In this document: piece by piece, positions 33,213 to 41,447 of the stretch
How positions within the stretch are numbered: the stretch's first letter is position 1
How the letters are laid out: every line of letters begins with the position of its first letter
Origin: Vibrio jasicida CAIM 1864 = LMG 25398
GTDB lineage: Bacteria; Pseudomonadota; Gammaproteobacteria; Enterobacterales; Vibrionaceae
Reading direction: 5' to 3'
DNA: 64,000 bases
Assembly: GCF_000400365.1 (NCBI RefSeq)
Contig: NZ_BAOG01000102.1
Location: forward strand, 1-64,000
The notes under the pieces: model-generated
The model's input: the letters and a program-made list of their open reading frames with translations, nothing else
Told to the model about the DNA's origin: nothing
The model's database searches: none
Translations under genes and position numbers: made by a program

Positions 33213-34166
33213 ATGGGTAAGTTAGTTGAAGGCGTTTGGCAAGACGTATGGTATGACACTAAATCAAGCAGTGGTAAGTTCGTTCGTGAAGATGCGGGTT
33301 TTCGCCAGTGGGTAAAGAATAAACCGGATGCAACATTCCAACCTGAGTCAGGCCGTTACCACCTTTATGTTTCGCTTGCTTGTCCGTGGGCACATCGCAC
33401 ACTGATCTTCCGCAAACTCAAAGGTTTGGAAAAACACATAGACGTCACGATCGTTTGCCCAGATATGCTAAGTGAAGGCTGGCAGATGGGGCTGCCAGAG
33501 CCACTGTTTGGCCATACTCGAATGCACCAAATCTACACTCAAGCCAAGTCTGATTACACAGGTCGCGTTACTGTTCCGGTTTTATGGGATAAAAAAACCA
33601 ACACCATCGTGTCGAATGAATCGTCTGAAATCATCCGAATGTTTAACACCGAGTTTAACGATTTAACGGGGAACAAAGATGACTACTACCCAGAGCAACT
33701 TCAAAGTGTGATCGACCAGTGGAACGACTACATTTATCCGAACGTGAATAACGGTGTTTACCGTTGTGGGTTTGCGACAACGCAAGAGGCGTACGAAGAG
33801 GCGTTTGATTCATTGTTCGCAGCACTGGATAAAATCGATGCTCATCTTGCGACGCATCGCTACCTAGCGGGCAACAAAATCACCGAAGCCGACTGGCGCT
33901 TGTTTACGACTCTTGTTCGCTTTGACGCAGTATACGTAGGCCATTTCAAATGCAATAAACAACGCATTGCCGACTACGCAAACATTCAAGGCTATTTGAA
34001 AGAGCTATACCAAGTAGAAGGCGTGGCAGAAACTACTGACTTCTACCACATTAAGCGTCACTACTATTTCAGTCATACGGGTATCAACCCTACGCAAGTG
34101 GTACCAAAAGGCCCGGCGATAGATTTGGATTCACCACATCGGCGAGATGTTTTGAGCTTGCTATAA
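33213..34166 (+). CDS. Glutathionyl-hydroquinone reductase (YqjG/ECM4-type glutathione transferase)
   Basis: A 317-residue Xi-class glutathione transferase that reduces glutathionyl-hydroquinones. The catalytic Cys lies in SLACPWAHRTLIFRKLKG, and the family's SEIIRMFN and AGNKITEADWRLFTTLVRFD segments are present. Length fits YqjG (about 328). The ATG at 33213 is preferred over 33198 because AGGAG lies upstream of it. It is monocistronic between the opp terminator and the PAP2-like gene. The physiological substrate in Vibrio is not established. Confidence 0.92.
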   Translation: MGKLVEGVWQDVWYDTKSSSGKFVREDAGFRQWVKNKPDATFQPESGRYHLYVSLACPWAHRTLIFRKLKGLEKHIDVTIVCPDMLSEGWQMGLPEPLFGHTRMHQIYTQAKSDYTGRVTVPVLWDKKTNTIVSNESSEIIRMFNTEFNDLTGNKDDYYPEQLQSVIDQWNDYIYPNVNNGVYRCGFATTQEAYEEAFDSLFAALDKIDAHLATHRYLAGNKITEADWRLFTTLVRFDAVYVGHFKCNKQRIADYANIQGYLKELYQVEGVAETTDFYHIKRHYYFSHTGINPTQVVPKGPAIDLDSPHRRDVLSLL

Positions 34167-34212
34167 ATTGCAGTAGAAAACTCTTTAATTGGACTTTTCT
34201 GAAGCGAAGCTG

Positions 34213-34276
34213 AACAGCTGTCCTTTATGGTTTCTGCCCGTAATATTGCGGGCGGTATAGTGGTCGGCTGTTTTTT
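34213..34276 (+). terminator. Possible terminator after the glutathione transferase gene
   Basis: An inner GCCCG / CGGGC hairpin within an outer AACAGC / GCTGTT pairing, followed by TTTTTT. It is long and imperfect, so the call is tentative. The next gene starts 16 bases beyond. Confidence 0.4.
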
Positions 34277-34291
34277 AGTGAGATACCTACA

Positions 34292-35398
34292 GTGAACAGC
34301 TTTGCTACTCAATCTTTATCAGCTTTTAGCTCACAGCTTAAGCGTGAATTAACGTCAATTTTAAAGTTTATACAAGGCGATTACCCAATTTATTTTTTGA
34401 TTGGAATCGTTACGCTTACGGTAACTACGTTTGCCCACTTGAATGGTTTCAGTAATCATATTTCACTATTTGCCTATATGTATGCGATGCCATTCGTTGT
34501 GCTTATTACGCTCTCTGTTGTTGGTGTTGGCTACTTTTTTATTTTAGCGGCACGCCGCGAGCCTAGACCTATCCAATGCTATTTGAATCTTCTGAAAGTT
34601 GCGCTTAATCATCGTGCTAGGCTGTGTGCAGCTTTTGTCTTGCTAACTGCAATTAGTGTGTTTATTTCAAGCTTTTCGACCATGAAAGGCTTAATTCCTC
34701 TTGTTCATCCTTTTGAGTTTGACCTTCTCTTTCACGATCTCGACTTCTGGTTACTTGGTGGGCACGAACCTTGGCTTGTTTTTCATTCAATATTTACATC
34801 GCCATATGTCATTTTAGCCATCAACTATAGCTATAAAATTTGGTTTTTTCTTCTATGGGGAACACTAAGCTATTTCCTTCTTCTTAGGCCATCAGTTCTT
34901 CGTTCACAATATTTATTAAGCTGGATACTTTGTTGGACTATTTTGGGTATGGTTGTCGCAATGACCCTGTCGTGTGCTGGGCCTGCCTTTACCGCAAGAC
35001 TAAACCCAACTAACCATGATTATGACGCACTGATGTTTATATTGAATCAACACAACCTTTGGCTGGAGTCACATCAATTAACTGGAGTAATGGCACTCAA
35101 AACTCAAGATGACCTATGGCACGCTTATGCCAACGGGAAAGAAATGCTTGGAAGCGGTATTTCAGCAATGCCAAGTATGCATGTATCGATGGCGGTTTTA
35201 ATGATGCTTGGGATGAATAAGGTAAATAAAAAGCTAGGTATCCTATTTGGCTTGTTCGCTAGCATTATTTTTGTTGGTTCATTTTCGCTAGGGTGGCACT
35301 ACATGATTGACGGCCTTGTTAGTGGGCCAATGACATTATTTATATGGCGTGCGACAGGGCGTTTCGTTAGCTCATTATCCTTGCAGAAGAAAATCTAG
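34292..35398 (+). CDS. PAP2 superfamily membrane protein (PAP2_3/inositolphosphotransferase-like)
   Basis: A 368-residue multi-span membrane protein with roughly eight hydrophobic segments. Near the C-terminus it carries PAP2 phosphatase motifs: GSGISAMPSMHVSMAVL (about residues 290-306), with catalytic-type His, and SLGWHYMIDGLVSG, with the second His and Asp. This arrangement is that of the PAP2_3 branch (PF14378), which includes lipid phosphotransferases and phosphatases such as Aur1 and DipC-like proteins. Substrate is unknown; a lipid or polyprenyl phosphate is likely. The base composition looks AT-richer than its neighbours by eye. It stands alone, with no glycan operon around it. Confidence 0.72.
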   Translation: MNSFATQSLSAFSSQLKRELTSILKFIQGDYPIYFLIGIVTLTVTTFAHLNGFSNHISLFAYMYAMPFVVLITLSVVGVGYFFILAARREPRPIQCYLNLLKVALNHRARLCAAFVLLTAISVFISSFSTMKGLIPLVHPFEFDLLFHDLDFWLLGGHEPWLVFHSIFTSPYVILAINYSYKIWFFLLWGTLSYFLLLRPSVLRSQYLLSWILCWTILGMVVAMTLSCAGPAFTARLNPTNHDYDALMFILNQHNLWLESHQLTGVMALKTQDDLWHAYANGKEMLGSGISAMPSMHVSMAVLMMLGMNKVNKKLGILFGLFASIIFVGSFSLGWHYMIDGLVSGPMTLFIWRATGRFVSSLSLQKKI

Positions 35399-35490
35399 TT
35401 TATAGTTTGCTTTTTATGGAGATACTCACAACATTAGGAGCGAAACGACTTAAACTTATGATATGAAACCGATCTTTTGTGAGGTGGGAA

Positions 35491-36765
35491 ATGGATATCA
35501 ATGAGTTCGTCAGTGGTGAGCAGCTAATTTGGAATCTGTTTATTGCACTATTACTGGGTGCGATTGTGGGCACACAACGTGGTTGGGTGATGCGCAATAG
35601 TGTCGAAGGTAGCCGTGTGGCAGGTATTCGAACCTTTTCCTTAGTTGGATTACTTGGTGGTTTGGTTGGGATTCTTGCCAATATCTATACCCCTTTACTG
35701 ATTGGCTTTGCTTTAATTGCACTGGTTATCCTTGCTTGTATCGCATTTGTCATTCAACAACGAAAGAGTGAGGACATTAGCATCACAGGTGTGGTTAGCT
35801 TAGTGATTACTTTTGTTCTTGGCTGTTTGACCGTTTCTGGCGAACCTGTTTTGGCAGCTGCAGCAGCGGTCATTACTGCGGTTGTACTCGATAATAAGAA
35901 AGAGCTTCACCATGCCCTGCAAAGGCTGCAAGAGTATGAGCTTGACGCAGCTTTACGTCTGCTACTCATTTCCATCGTTTTATTACCACTTCTTCCGAAT
36001 CAAGCTTATGGTCCTTGGAGTGCGCTCAACCCTTATGAAATCTGGTGGATGGTCGTACTAATTGCCAGTATTTCATTTGTGGGTTACTTCGCGATTAAGA
36101 TTGGTGGCGCGAAGCGGGGCATTTTGTTTACGTCTGTCTTTGCGGGGTTAAGTTCTTCTACTGCACTTACGCTACAGTTCTCTCACCTCTCTCGTGAGCA
36201 AGCCAATATAAGCCCTTTGCTTGCCAGTGGCATACTACTGAGTTGTGGGACTATGTTCCCTCGTTTGTTAATCGTTCTCTCGGTGATTAACCCGCAATTA
36301 GTCGCTTTATTGTGGCCAATAGTGCTTATCATGATGGTCGCTCTTTATCTGCCTGCTTGGTGGATATGGCGTCGGAGCGAGATAGGGAAAGTGGAGCAAT
36401 CTAATAAACAGCGTAACCCTTTAGCACTTCAATCGGCACTGTTCTTTGGCGTAGTGTTGGCGGCCATTATGCTGTTGTCCCATGCGCTGTCAGACTGGTT
36501 TGGTAATGCCGGGGTATTGATATTATCTGCGCTTTCAGGCATCACCGATGTCGATGCAATCTCGTTGGCTCTTGGACGACAAAGTACCCAAACCTTGAGT
36601 GTGACGACTGCCGCACTTGGTATTTTGATTGCTGCGTCTGTAAATACCATCGTTAAGATGGGGATGGTCGTTGCGATAGGGGATAAAGCGCTGTCGGCAA
36701 AAGTGGCACCGGTAATGATTGGCTGTGTGCTTTCTGGGGCTGCTTTGTTTTTGGTGATTTATTGA
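35491..36765 (+). CDS. MgtC/SapB family membrane protein with DUF4010 domain
   Basis: A 424-residue polytopic inner-membrane protein. The N-terminal part (LFIALLLGAIVGTQRGW, GIRTFSLVGLLGGLVG) is MgtC/SapB-like, and the C-terminal part (SGITDVDAISLALGRQ, ASVNTIVKMGMVVAIG) matches DUF4010 proteins. MgtC-type proteins are linked to survival in low magnesium and acid stress in pathogens, but the two-domain DUF4010 proteins have no established substrate. The ATG at 35491 is preferred over a GTG at 35479 because GAGGTG is placed correctly for it. It converges with pta across a terminator. Confidence 0.82.
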   Translation: MDINEFVSGEQLIWNLFIALLLGAIVGTQRGWVMRNSVEGSRVAGIRTFSLVGLLGGLVGILANIYTPLLIGFALIALVILACIAFVIQQRKSEDISITGVVSLVITFVLGCLTVSGEPVLAAAAAVITAVVLDNKKELHHALQRLQEYELDAALRLLLISIVLLPLLPNQAYGPWSALNPYEIWWMVVLIASISFVGYFAIKIGGAKRGILFTSVFAGLSSSTALTLQFSHLSREQANISPLLASGILLSCGTMFPRLLIVLSVINPQLVALLWPIVLIMMVALYLPAWWIWRRSEIGKVEQSNKQRNPLALQSALFFGVVLAAIMLLSHALSDWFGNAGVLILSALSGITDVDAISLALGRQSTQTLSVTTAALGILIAASVNTIVKMGMVVAIGDKALSAKVAPVMIGCVLSGAALFLVIY

Positions 36766-36787
36766 TTAATCAAACCAAAAGGCAAAA

Positions 36788-36811
36788 AAAACCTCGCCGA
36801 GGCGAGGTTTT
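36788..36811. terminator. Bidirectional terminator between the DUF4010 gene and pta
   Basis: AAAACCTCGCC / GGCGAGGTTTT stem with a very short loop, A-rich left and T-rich right, between convergent genes. Confidence 0.9.
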
Positions 36812-36835
36812 GTTATCTTGCAAGAAGCGCGGTTA

Positions 36836-39001
36836 TTAGTTAACTGCTTTCTCTTTTGCTTGGTCAGCTTGATCTGCCTGAATCGCAGTTAGAGCAACTG
36901 TGTATACGATATCGTCTACTAGTGCACCGCGAGATAGATCGTTTACAGGCTTACGCATACCTTGCAGCATTGGACCGATAGAAACTAGGTCTGCTGAACG
37001 TTGTACCGCTTTGTAAGTCGTGTTACCAGTGTTTAGGTCTGGGAATACGAATACTGTCGCTTTACCTGCAACTGGAGAGTTTGGTGCTTTAGAAGCAGCA
37101 ACGTTTTCCATGATAGCTGCGTCGTACTGTAGAGGACCGTCGATTACTAGATCTGGACGTTTCTCTTGAGCAAGTTTTGTTGCTTCACGAACTTTATCTA
37201 CGTCTGCACCCTTACCAGATTCACCAGTAGAGTAAGAGATCATAGCAACGCGAGGGTCGATACCGAATGCCGCTGCAGAATCAGCAGATTGGATAGCGAT
37301 TTCAGCAAGCTGTTCCGCTGTTGGATCTGGGTTGATCGCACAGTCTCCGTAAACCAGTACTTGGTCAGGTAGCAGCATGAAGAATACAGAAGATACGATA
37401 GACGCATCAGGTGCAGTCTTGATGATTTGGAACGGAGGTACGATAGTGTTCGCTGTGGTGTGAACCGCACCAGAAACTAGACCGTCAACTTCGTCGTTCT
37501 CAAGCATCATAGTGCCTAGGAATACTGAATCTTGTAGCTTCTCACGAGCAACAACTTCAGTCATGCCTTTCGCGCCACGTAGCTCAACTAGACGAGCAAC
37601 GTAGTTTTCACGAACTTCATCAGAGTTGATGATCGTTACGCCAGCACCTAGTGTTACACCTTGCTGCTCAGCAACGCGACGGATTTCGTCTGGGTTACCT
37701 AGAAGCACACATTCTGCAATGCCGCGCTCAGCACAGATCGCTGCAGCTTTCACTGTACGTGGCTCGTCACCTTCAGGAAGAACGATACGCTTGCCTGCTT
37801 TACGAGCGAATTCAGTTAGCTGGTAACGGAATGCTGGTGGGCTTAGACGACGAGACTTCTGAGTGCCCTCAGTCATAGACTCGATCCAGTTACCGTCGAT
37901 GTGACCCGCAACGTGTTCGTTGATGAACTCGATACGCTCTTTATCGTCAGCAGGAACTTCAATGCTGAAGCTCTGTAGGTTTAGAGAAGTCTGCCAAGTG
38001 TTACCTTGTGCTTTGAAGATCGGCAGACCTGTTTCGAATGCTGGCTTACATAGACCAGAAATCTCTTCAGGGATGTCGTAACCGCCAGTCAATAGAATAG
38101 CACCGATATCAACGCCGTTCATTGCCGCAAGCGCTGCTGCAACGATAACGTCTGGACGATCTGCTGAAGTAACAAGTAGAGAACCTGGTTTGAAGTGCTC
38201 AATCATGTTTGGCAGAGAACGTGCACAGAAAGTGATGCTCTTAATACGACGAGTCGCAATGTCACCTTCGTTGATGATGTCAGCATTTAGATGCTGAGCC
38301 ATATCAATAGCACGAGTAGCGATCAGATCGATGCTCCATGGCACACAACCTAGTACACGAATTGGAGAAGTGTTGAAGATTTCCATCACTTTCATTTCGT
38401 TTTGCTTCGCGCTGTCTGCATCGTCAAAGATTTCAGATAGGTCAGGGCGAGTACGGCCAGCTTCGTCAACAGGTGCGTTTAGCTTGTTGATGATAACGCC
38501 AGAGATGTTCTTGTTCTTAGTACCACCGAAGTTAGAACATGCTACTTCGATGCGCTCTTTAAGTTGAGCTGGGTTATCGGTACCTGGAGTTGCAACAAGA
38601 ACGATTTCCGCACCTAGAGTTGCTGCGATTTCCGCGTTCACTTGGTTAGCGAATGGGTGCTTACGAGTTGGTACTAGACCTTCGATAAGCGTCACGTCTG
38701 CGTCTTTGTTGATTTGGTTGTAACGTTCAACAACCGTTTCTAGCAGCTCGTCCATGTTGTCGTTACCGATTAGGCTTTCTGCAACAGACATCGCTAGAGG
38801 TTGACCGATCTTCATATCGCTGTTGTAACCAACGATTGTTGAAGTTAGATCAGGTTGATCGCCGCCAGAACGTGGCTGTGAAATTGGTTTGTAGAAAGAA
38901 ACCTTAACGCCTTTGCGCTCCATAGCGCGAAGAACACCCATGCTTACGCTAGTTAGACCAACACCAGCACTTGCAGGGATAAGCATAATAGTACGAGACA
39001 T
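36836..39001 (-). CDS. pta: Phosphate acetyltransferase
   Basis: A 721-residue long-form Pta that makes acetyl phosphate from acetyl-CoA. The N-terminal domain (about 1-350) is DRTGG/P-loop related, beginning SRTIMLIPASAGVGLTSVSMGVLRAMERKG, followed by the DRTGG-type middle domain. The C-terminal catalytic PTA_PTB domain (about 390-710) has IVLPEGDEPRTVKAAAICAERG and MLENDEVDGLVSGAVHTTANT. The ATG at 39001 is chosen over an upstream in-frame start at 39040 because homologues begin MSRTIMLIP and the extra bases overlap the 15-bp hairpin. It follows ackA; two hairpins lie between them. Confidence 0.97.
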   Translation of the reverse strand: MSRTIMLIPASAGVGLTSVSMGVLRAMERKGVKVSFYKPISQPRSGGDQPDLTSTIVGYNSDMKIGQPLAMSVAESLIGNDNMDELLETVVERYNQINKDADVTLIEGLVPTRKHPFANQVNAEIAATLGAEIVLVATPGTDNPAQLKERIEVACSNFGGTKNKNISGVIINKLNAPVDEAGRTRPDLSEIFDDADSAKQNEMKVMEIFNTSPIRVLGCVPWSIDLIATRAIDMAQHLNADIINEGDIATRRIKSITFCARSLPNMIEHFKPGSLLVTSADRPDVIVAAALAAMNGVDIGAILLTGGYDIPEEISGLCKPAFETGLPIFKAQGNTWQTSLNLQSFSIEVPADDKERIEFINEHVAGHIDGNWIESMTEGTQKSRRLSPPAFRYQLTEFARKAGKRIVLPEGDEPRTVKAAAICAERGIAECVLLGNPDEIRRVAEQQGVTLGAGVTIINSDEVRENYVARLVELRGAKGMTEVVAREKLQDSVFLGTMMLENDEVDGLVSGAVHTTANTIVPPFQIIKTAPDASIVSSVFFMLLPDQVLVYGDCAINPDPTAEQLAEIAIQSADSAAAFGIDPRVAMISYSTGESGKGADVDKVREATKLAQEKRPDLVIDGPLQYDAAIMENVAASKAPNSPVAGKATVFVFPDLNTGNTTYKAVQRSADLVSIGPMLQGMRKPVNDLSRGALVDDIVYTVALTAIQADQADQAKEKAVN

Positions 39002-39034
39002 TCGTAGAGTACCTTTAGCTATTGGGGGATAAAA

Positions 39035-39077
39035 GCTCAACTCTTATTCCATGAGGTTCAGAGAATAGGAGTTGAGC
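39035..39077 (-). promoter_or_regulatory. 15-bp hairpin upstream of pta
   Basis: GCTCAACTCTTATTC (39035-39049) pairs with GAATAGGAGTTGAGC (39063-39077) at every position, one as a wobble. It lies 34 bases before the pta start and would sit in the pta leader, so it may affect translation or mRNA decay. No function is known. Confidence 0.55.
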
Positions 39078-39104
39078 CCCTAAGAAATTCGTTTGGAAGA
39101 AAAA

Positions 39105-39126
39105 CTGGCTAGCCGAGGGCTAGCCA
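39105..39126 (-). terminator. Hairpin after ackA, possible partial terminator
   Basis: Perfect TGGCTAGCC / GGCTAGCCA stem with a GAG loop, followed on the minus strand by GTTTTTC. It lies directly after ackA, and with the 39035-39077 hairpin it could make pta expression lower than that of ackA. Confidence 0.6.
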
Positions 39127-39136
39127 TTTCATTCTA

Positions 39137-40333
39137 TTAAAGACCTGCTAGGCGTGCAGTGTCTTCAGCAATTACTAGCTCTTCGTTAGTAGAGATAACC
39201 ATTGCTGGGATACGGCTGTTTGCTGTAGTGATAGTACCTTCGCCGCCGAAACGAGCTTTAAGGTTAGCTTCACCATCAACTTCGATACCGAAGATACCTA
39301 GACGGTTTAGAACCATTTCACGGATAGGGCCAGAGTTCTCGCCGATACCACCAGTGAAAGTGATTGCGTCTAGACGACCTTCCATAGAAGCCGTGTAACC
39401 TGCTACGTATTTAGCTAGACGGTGACAGAACACGTCCATTGCACGAGTTGCTTCTTCTTTCTCACCGTAGTTGTCTTCAACGAAACGACAGTCAGAAGTC
39501 ACTTCAGTTAGACCTTGTAGGCCAGACTCTTTAGTTAGCATGTTGTTGATTTCTTCAACAGAGTAACCTAGAGCGTCGTGTAGGTGGAATACGATAGCTG
39601 GGTCGATGTCACCACAACGAGTACCCATTACTAGACCTTCAAGAGGAGTAAGACCCATAGAAGTATCTACAGATTGACCGTTCTTGATCGCACAGACAGA
39701 TGCACCGTTACCTAGGTGACAGTTGATGATGTTAACTTCTTCAACTGGCTTGTTTAGTAGACCTGCAACTTCACGAGTGATGAATAGGTGTGAAGTACCG
39801 TGCATGCCGTAACGACGGATACCGTGTTCTTTGTATAGTTTGTAAGGAAGAGCGTATAGGAAAGACTCTTCAGGCATAGTTTGGTGGAACGCAGTGTCAA
39901 ATACAGCAACGTTTTGAAGCTCTGGGAAGTTGTGCTTAGCAGCTTCGATACCGATGATGTGCGCTGGGTTGTGAAGCGGTGCGAAAGTCGCAGCGTCTTG
40001 AATACCCTTAAGTACTTCGTCAGTGATCAGTGCAGATTGAGTGAACTGTTCGCCACCGTGAACGATACGGTGACCGATAGCGCCTAGGTTAGCTTTAAGC
40101 TCTGGCTTAGAAGCAAGAATAGTTTCAACCATGAACGCTAGCGCTTCTTCGTGTGCTGCACCGTTGCCTAGTTGAGCTTCGTGTTTACCATCAAGTTTCC
40201 ACTTGATACGTGCTTCAGGAAGGTGAAGACATTCAGCAAGACCTGATAGGTGCTCTGCACCTGTTTCTGCATCAACAACAGCAAATTTAAGAGAAGAACT
40301 ACCGCAGTTTAAAACTAAAACTAGCTTAGACAT
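39137..40333 (-). CDS. ackA: Acetate kinase
   Basis: A 398-residue cytoplasmic enzyme that converts acetyl phosphate and ADP to acetate and ATP. The N-terminal phosphate-1 motif LNCGSSSLKFAV, HRIVHGGEQF, RRYGMHGTSHLF, HLGNGASVCAI and FTGGIGENSGPIRE are all present in order. It is transcribed with pta (ackA-pta), divergent from yfbV, as in E. coli. With Pta it sets acetyl phosphate levels, which can act on response regulators. Confidence 0.98.
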   Translation of the reverse strand: MSKLVLVLNCGSSSLKFAVVDAETGAEHLSGLAECLHLPEARIKWKLDGKHEAQLGNGAAHEEALAFMVETILASKPELKANLGAIGHRIVHGGEQFTQSALITDEVLKGIQDAATFAPLHNPAHIIGIEAAKHNFPELQNVAVFDTAFHQTMPEESFLYALPYKLYKEHGIRRYGMHGTSHLFITREVAGLLNKPVEEVNIINCHLGNGASVCAIKNGQSVDTSMGLTPLEGLVMGTRCGDIDPAIVFHLHDALGYSVEEINNMLTKESGLQGLTEVTSDCRFVEDNYGEKEEATRAMDVFCHRLAKYVAGYTASMEGRLDAITFTGGIGENSGPIREMVLNRLGIFGIEVDGEANLKARFGGEGTITTANSRIPAMVISTNEELVIAEDTARLAGL

Positions 40334-40677
40334 GTGTGACTACCTGTTATTCGTCTGATCAAAATCAGTTAAAGGATGAAAAATTAATCACAAGAATAGA
40401 CGATACCATCGAGGGTGCGTACTAATCTTGGTCAAAAATCGTTCTAATTCCGTATAAAAGAATAGTGATGAACCCATCCATCACTATGATGCGATCCGTG
40501 CAGATAGGAATCTCAAGTTGCTTAAATTGTAAATAACGGCAACAATGAGATTGAGGGTCTGCAAAGGATAGCGATAATAGGCAATGATAACAAAAAAATT
40601 TTGAAAGAATATTAACTTTCATCAATTTTTTGCGCCTTCAGTTGAAATGTTCAACTATTTTTTAGTGAGAGAGTGGT
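40334..40677. other. ackA-yfbV divergent intergenic region
   Basis: About 340 bases with two dyads: ATAGTGATG / CATCACTAT at 40462-40487 with an 8-base loop, and AGTTGAA-ATG-TTCAACT at 40640-40656 about 20 bases before yfbV. They may be operators for ackA and yfbV, but no regulator is recognised. No gene is visible. Confidence 0.45.
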
Positions 40678-41130
40678 ATGAGTAATAAAGTCGGATTGTT
40701 CCATAGCCTGAAAGATGGCCAAAACTACATGGAGATCTGGCCGGTTCGTAAAGAGCTGACCGCCATTTTTCCCGAACAACGCATTATCAAAGCAACGCGT
40801 TTCGGCATTAAAGTGATGCCGGCAGTAGCGGCGATCAGTGTTCTCACTCAAATGGCTTTTAACAATTACAATGCGTTACCGCAAGCCATTGTCGTCGCAT
40901 TATTTGCCATCAGCATGCCTTTACAAGGGATGTGGTGGTTAGGCAGTCGTTCTAATACCAAATTGCCTCCAGCACTTGCGTCTTGGTACCGAGAACTGCA
41001 TCAAAAGATCACTGAGACTGGCTTTGCACTTGAGCCAGCAAAAGCAAAACCAAGATACAAAGAATTGGCGATTATCTTGAACAGAGCTTTCCGTCAGTTA
41101 GATAAAACTGCGCTGGAGCGCTGGTTCTAA
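40678..41130 (+). CDS. yfbV: Terminus macrodomain insulation protein YfbV
   Basis: A 150-residue inner-membrane protein of the UPF0208 family. E. coli YfbV insulates the Ter macrodomain. The start MSNKVGLFHSLKDGQNYMEIWPVRKEL and the two-segment membrane core (MPAVAAISVLTQMAF; IVVALFAISMPLQGMWWLG) are family features. It lies divergent from ackA as in E. coli. The role in Vibrio, which has two chromosomes, is inferred by homology. Confidence 0.93.
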   Translation: MSNKVGLFHSLKDGQNYMEIWPVRKELTAIFPEQRIIKATRFGIKVMPAVAAISVLTQMAFNNYNALPQAIVVALFAISMPLQGMWWLGSRSNTKLPPALASWYRELHQKITETGFALEPAKAKPRYKELAIILNRAFRQLDKTALERWF

Positions 41131-41165
41131 TCTCGACAACAACAACCCTCAAGTCAATGTTATGA

Positions 41166-41194
41166 AAATGGAGTGAGCCTTTGTCACTCCATTT
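41166..41194 (+). terminator. Intrinsic terminator of yfbV
   Basis: AAATGGAGTGA / TCACTCCATTT stem with a 7-base loop and a weak T-rich tail. Confidence 0.75.
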
Positions 41195-41447
41195 CTGTCT
41201 GTTCTACATTTCTCCATCCCACCGTTTTCTGTGCTGTCAAAACTATCTTTAATAGCGGCGTCGCGATCACAAATGTTACTTTGTTGTTAAATCTTACTTT
41301 TATTTACCGAGAGTTAGCGTTAATAATGAAAACGAGATGCACAAAAAGTGCACAGAAAACACGACATCCCATCTTCTGAATAACCATGCTGGCATCATAA
41401 TTTTTACGAACGCTCGTGGTACAAGGATGAAGAGACATCAAGGAGTA
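41195..41447. other. Upstream region of the ABC importer genes
   Basis: About 250 bases with no supported gene; it should hold the promoter of the ABC importer. A small TGCAC-AAAAA-GTGCA inverted repeat lies at 41338-41352. An in-frame extension from 41337 is not favoured because the signal peptide begins later. Confidence 0.4.

Noticed and set aside
33213..36765. Possible small genomic island spanning the glutathione transferase, PAP2 and DUF4010 genes
   Set aside because: There is no integrase, tRNA junction, direct repeat or insertion sequence; only the PAP2-like gene hints at different composition.
41337..41447. N-terminal extension of the PF04392 binding protein
   Set aside because: The signal peptide and an AGGAG ribosome site begin at 41448-41451; the upstream codons give a sequence with no export signal.
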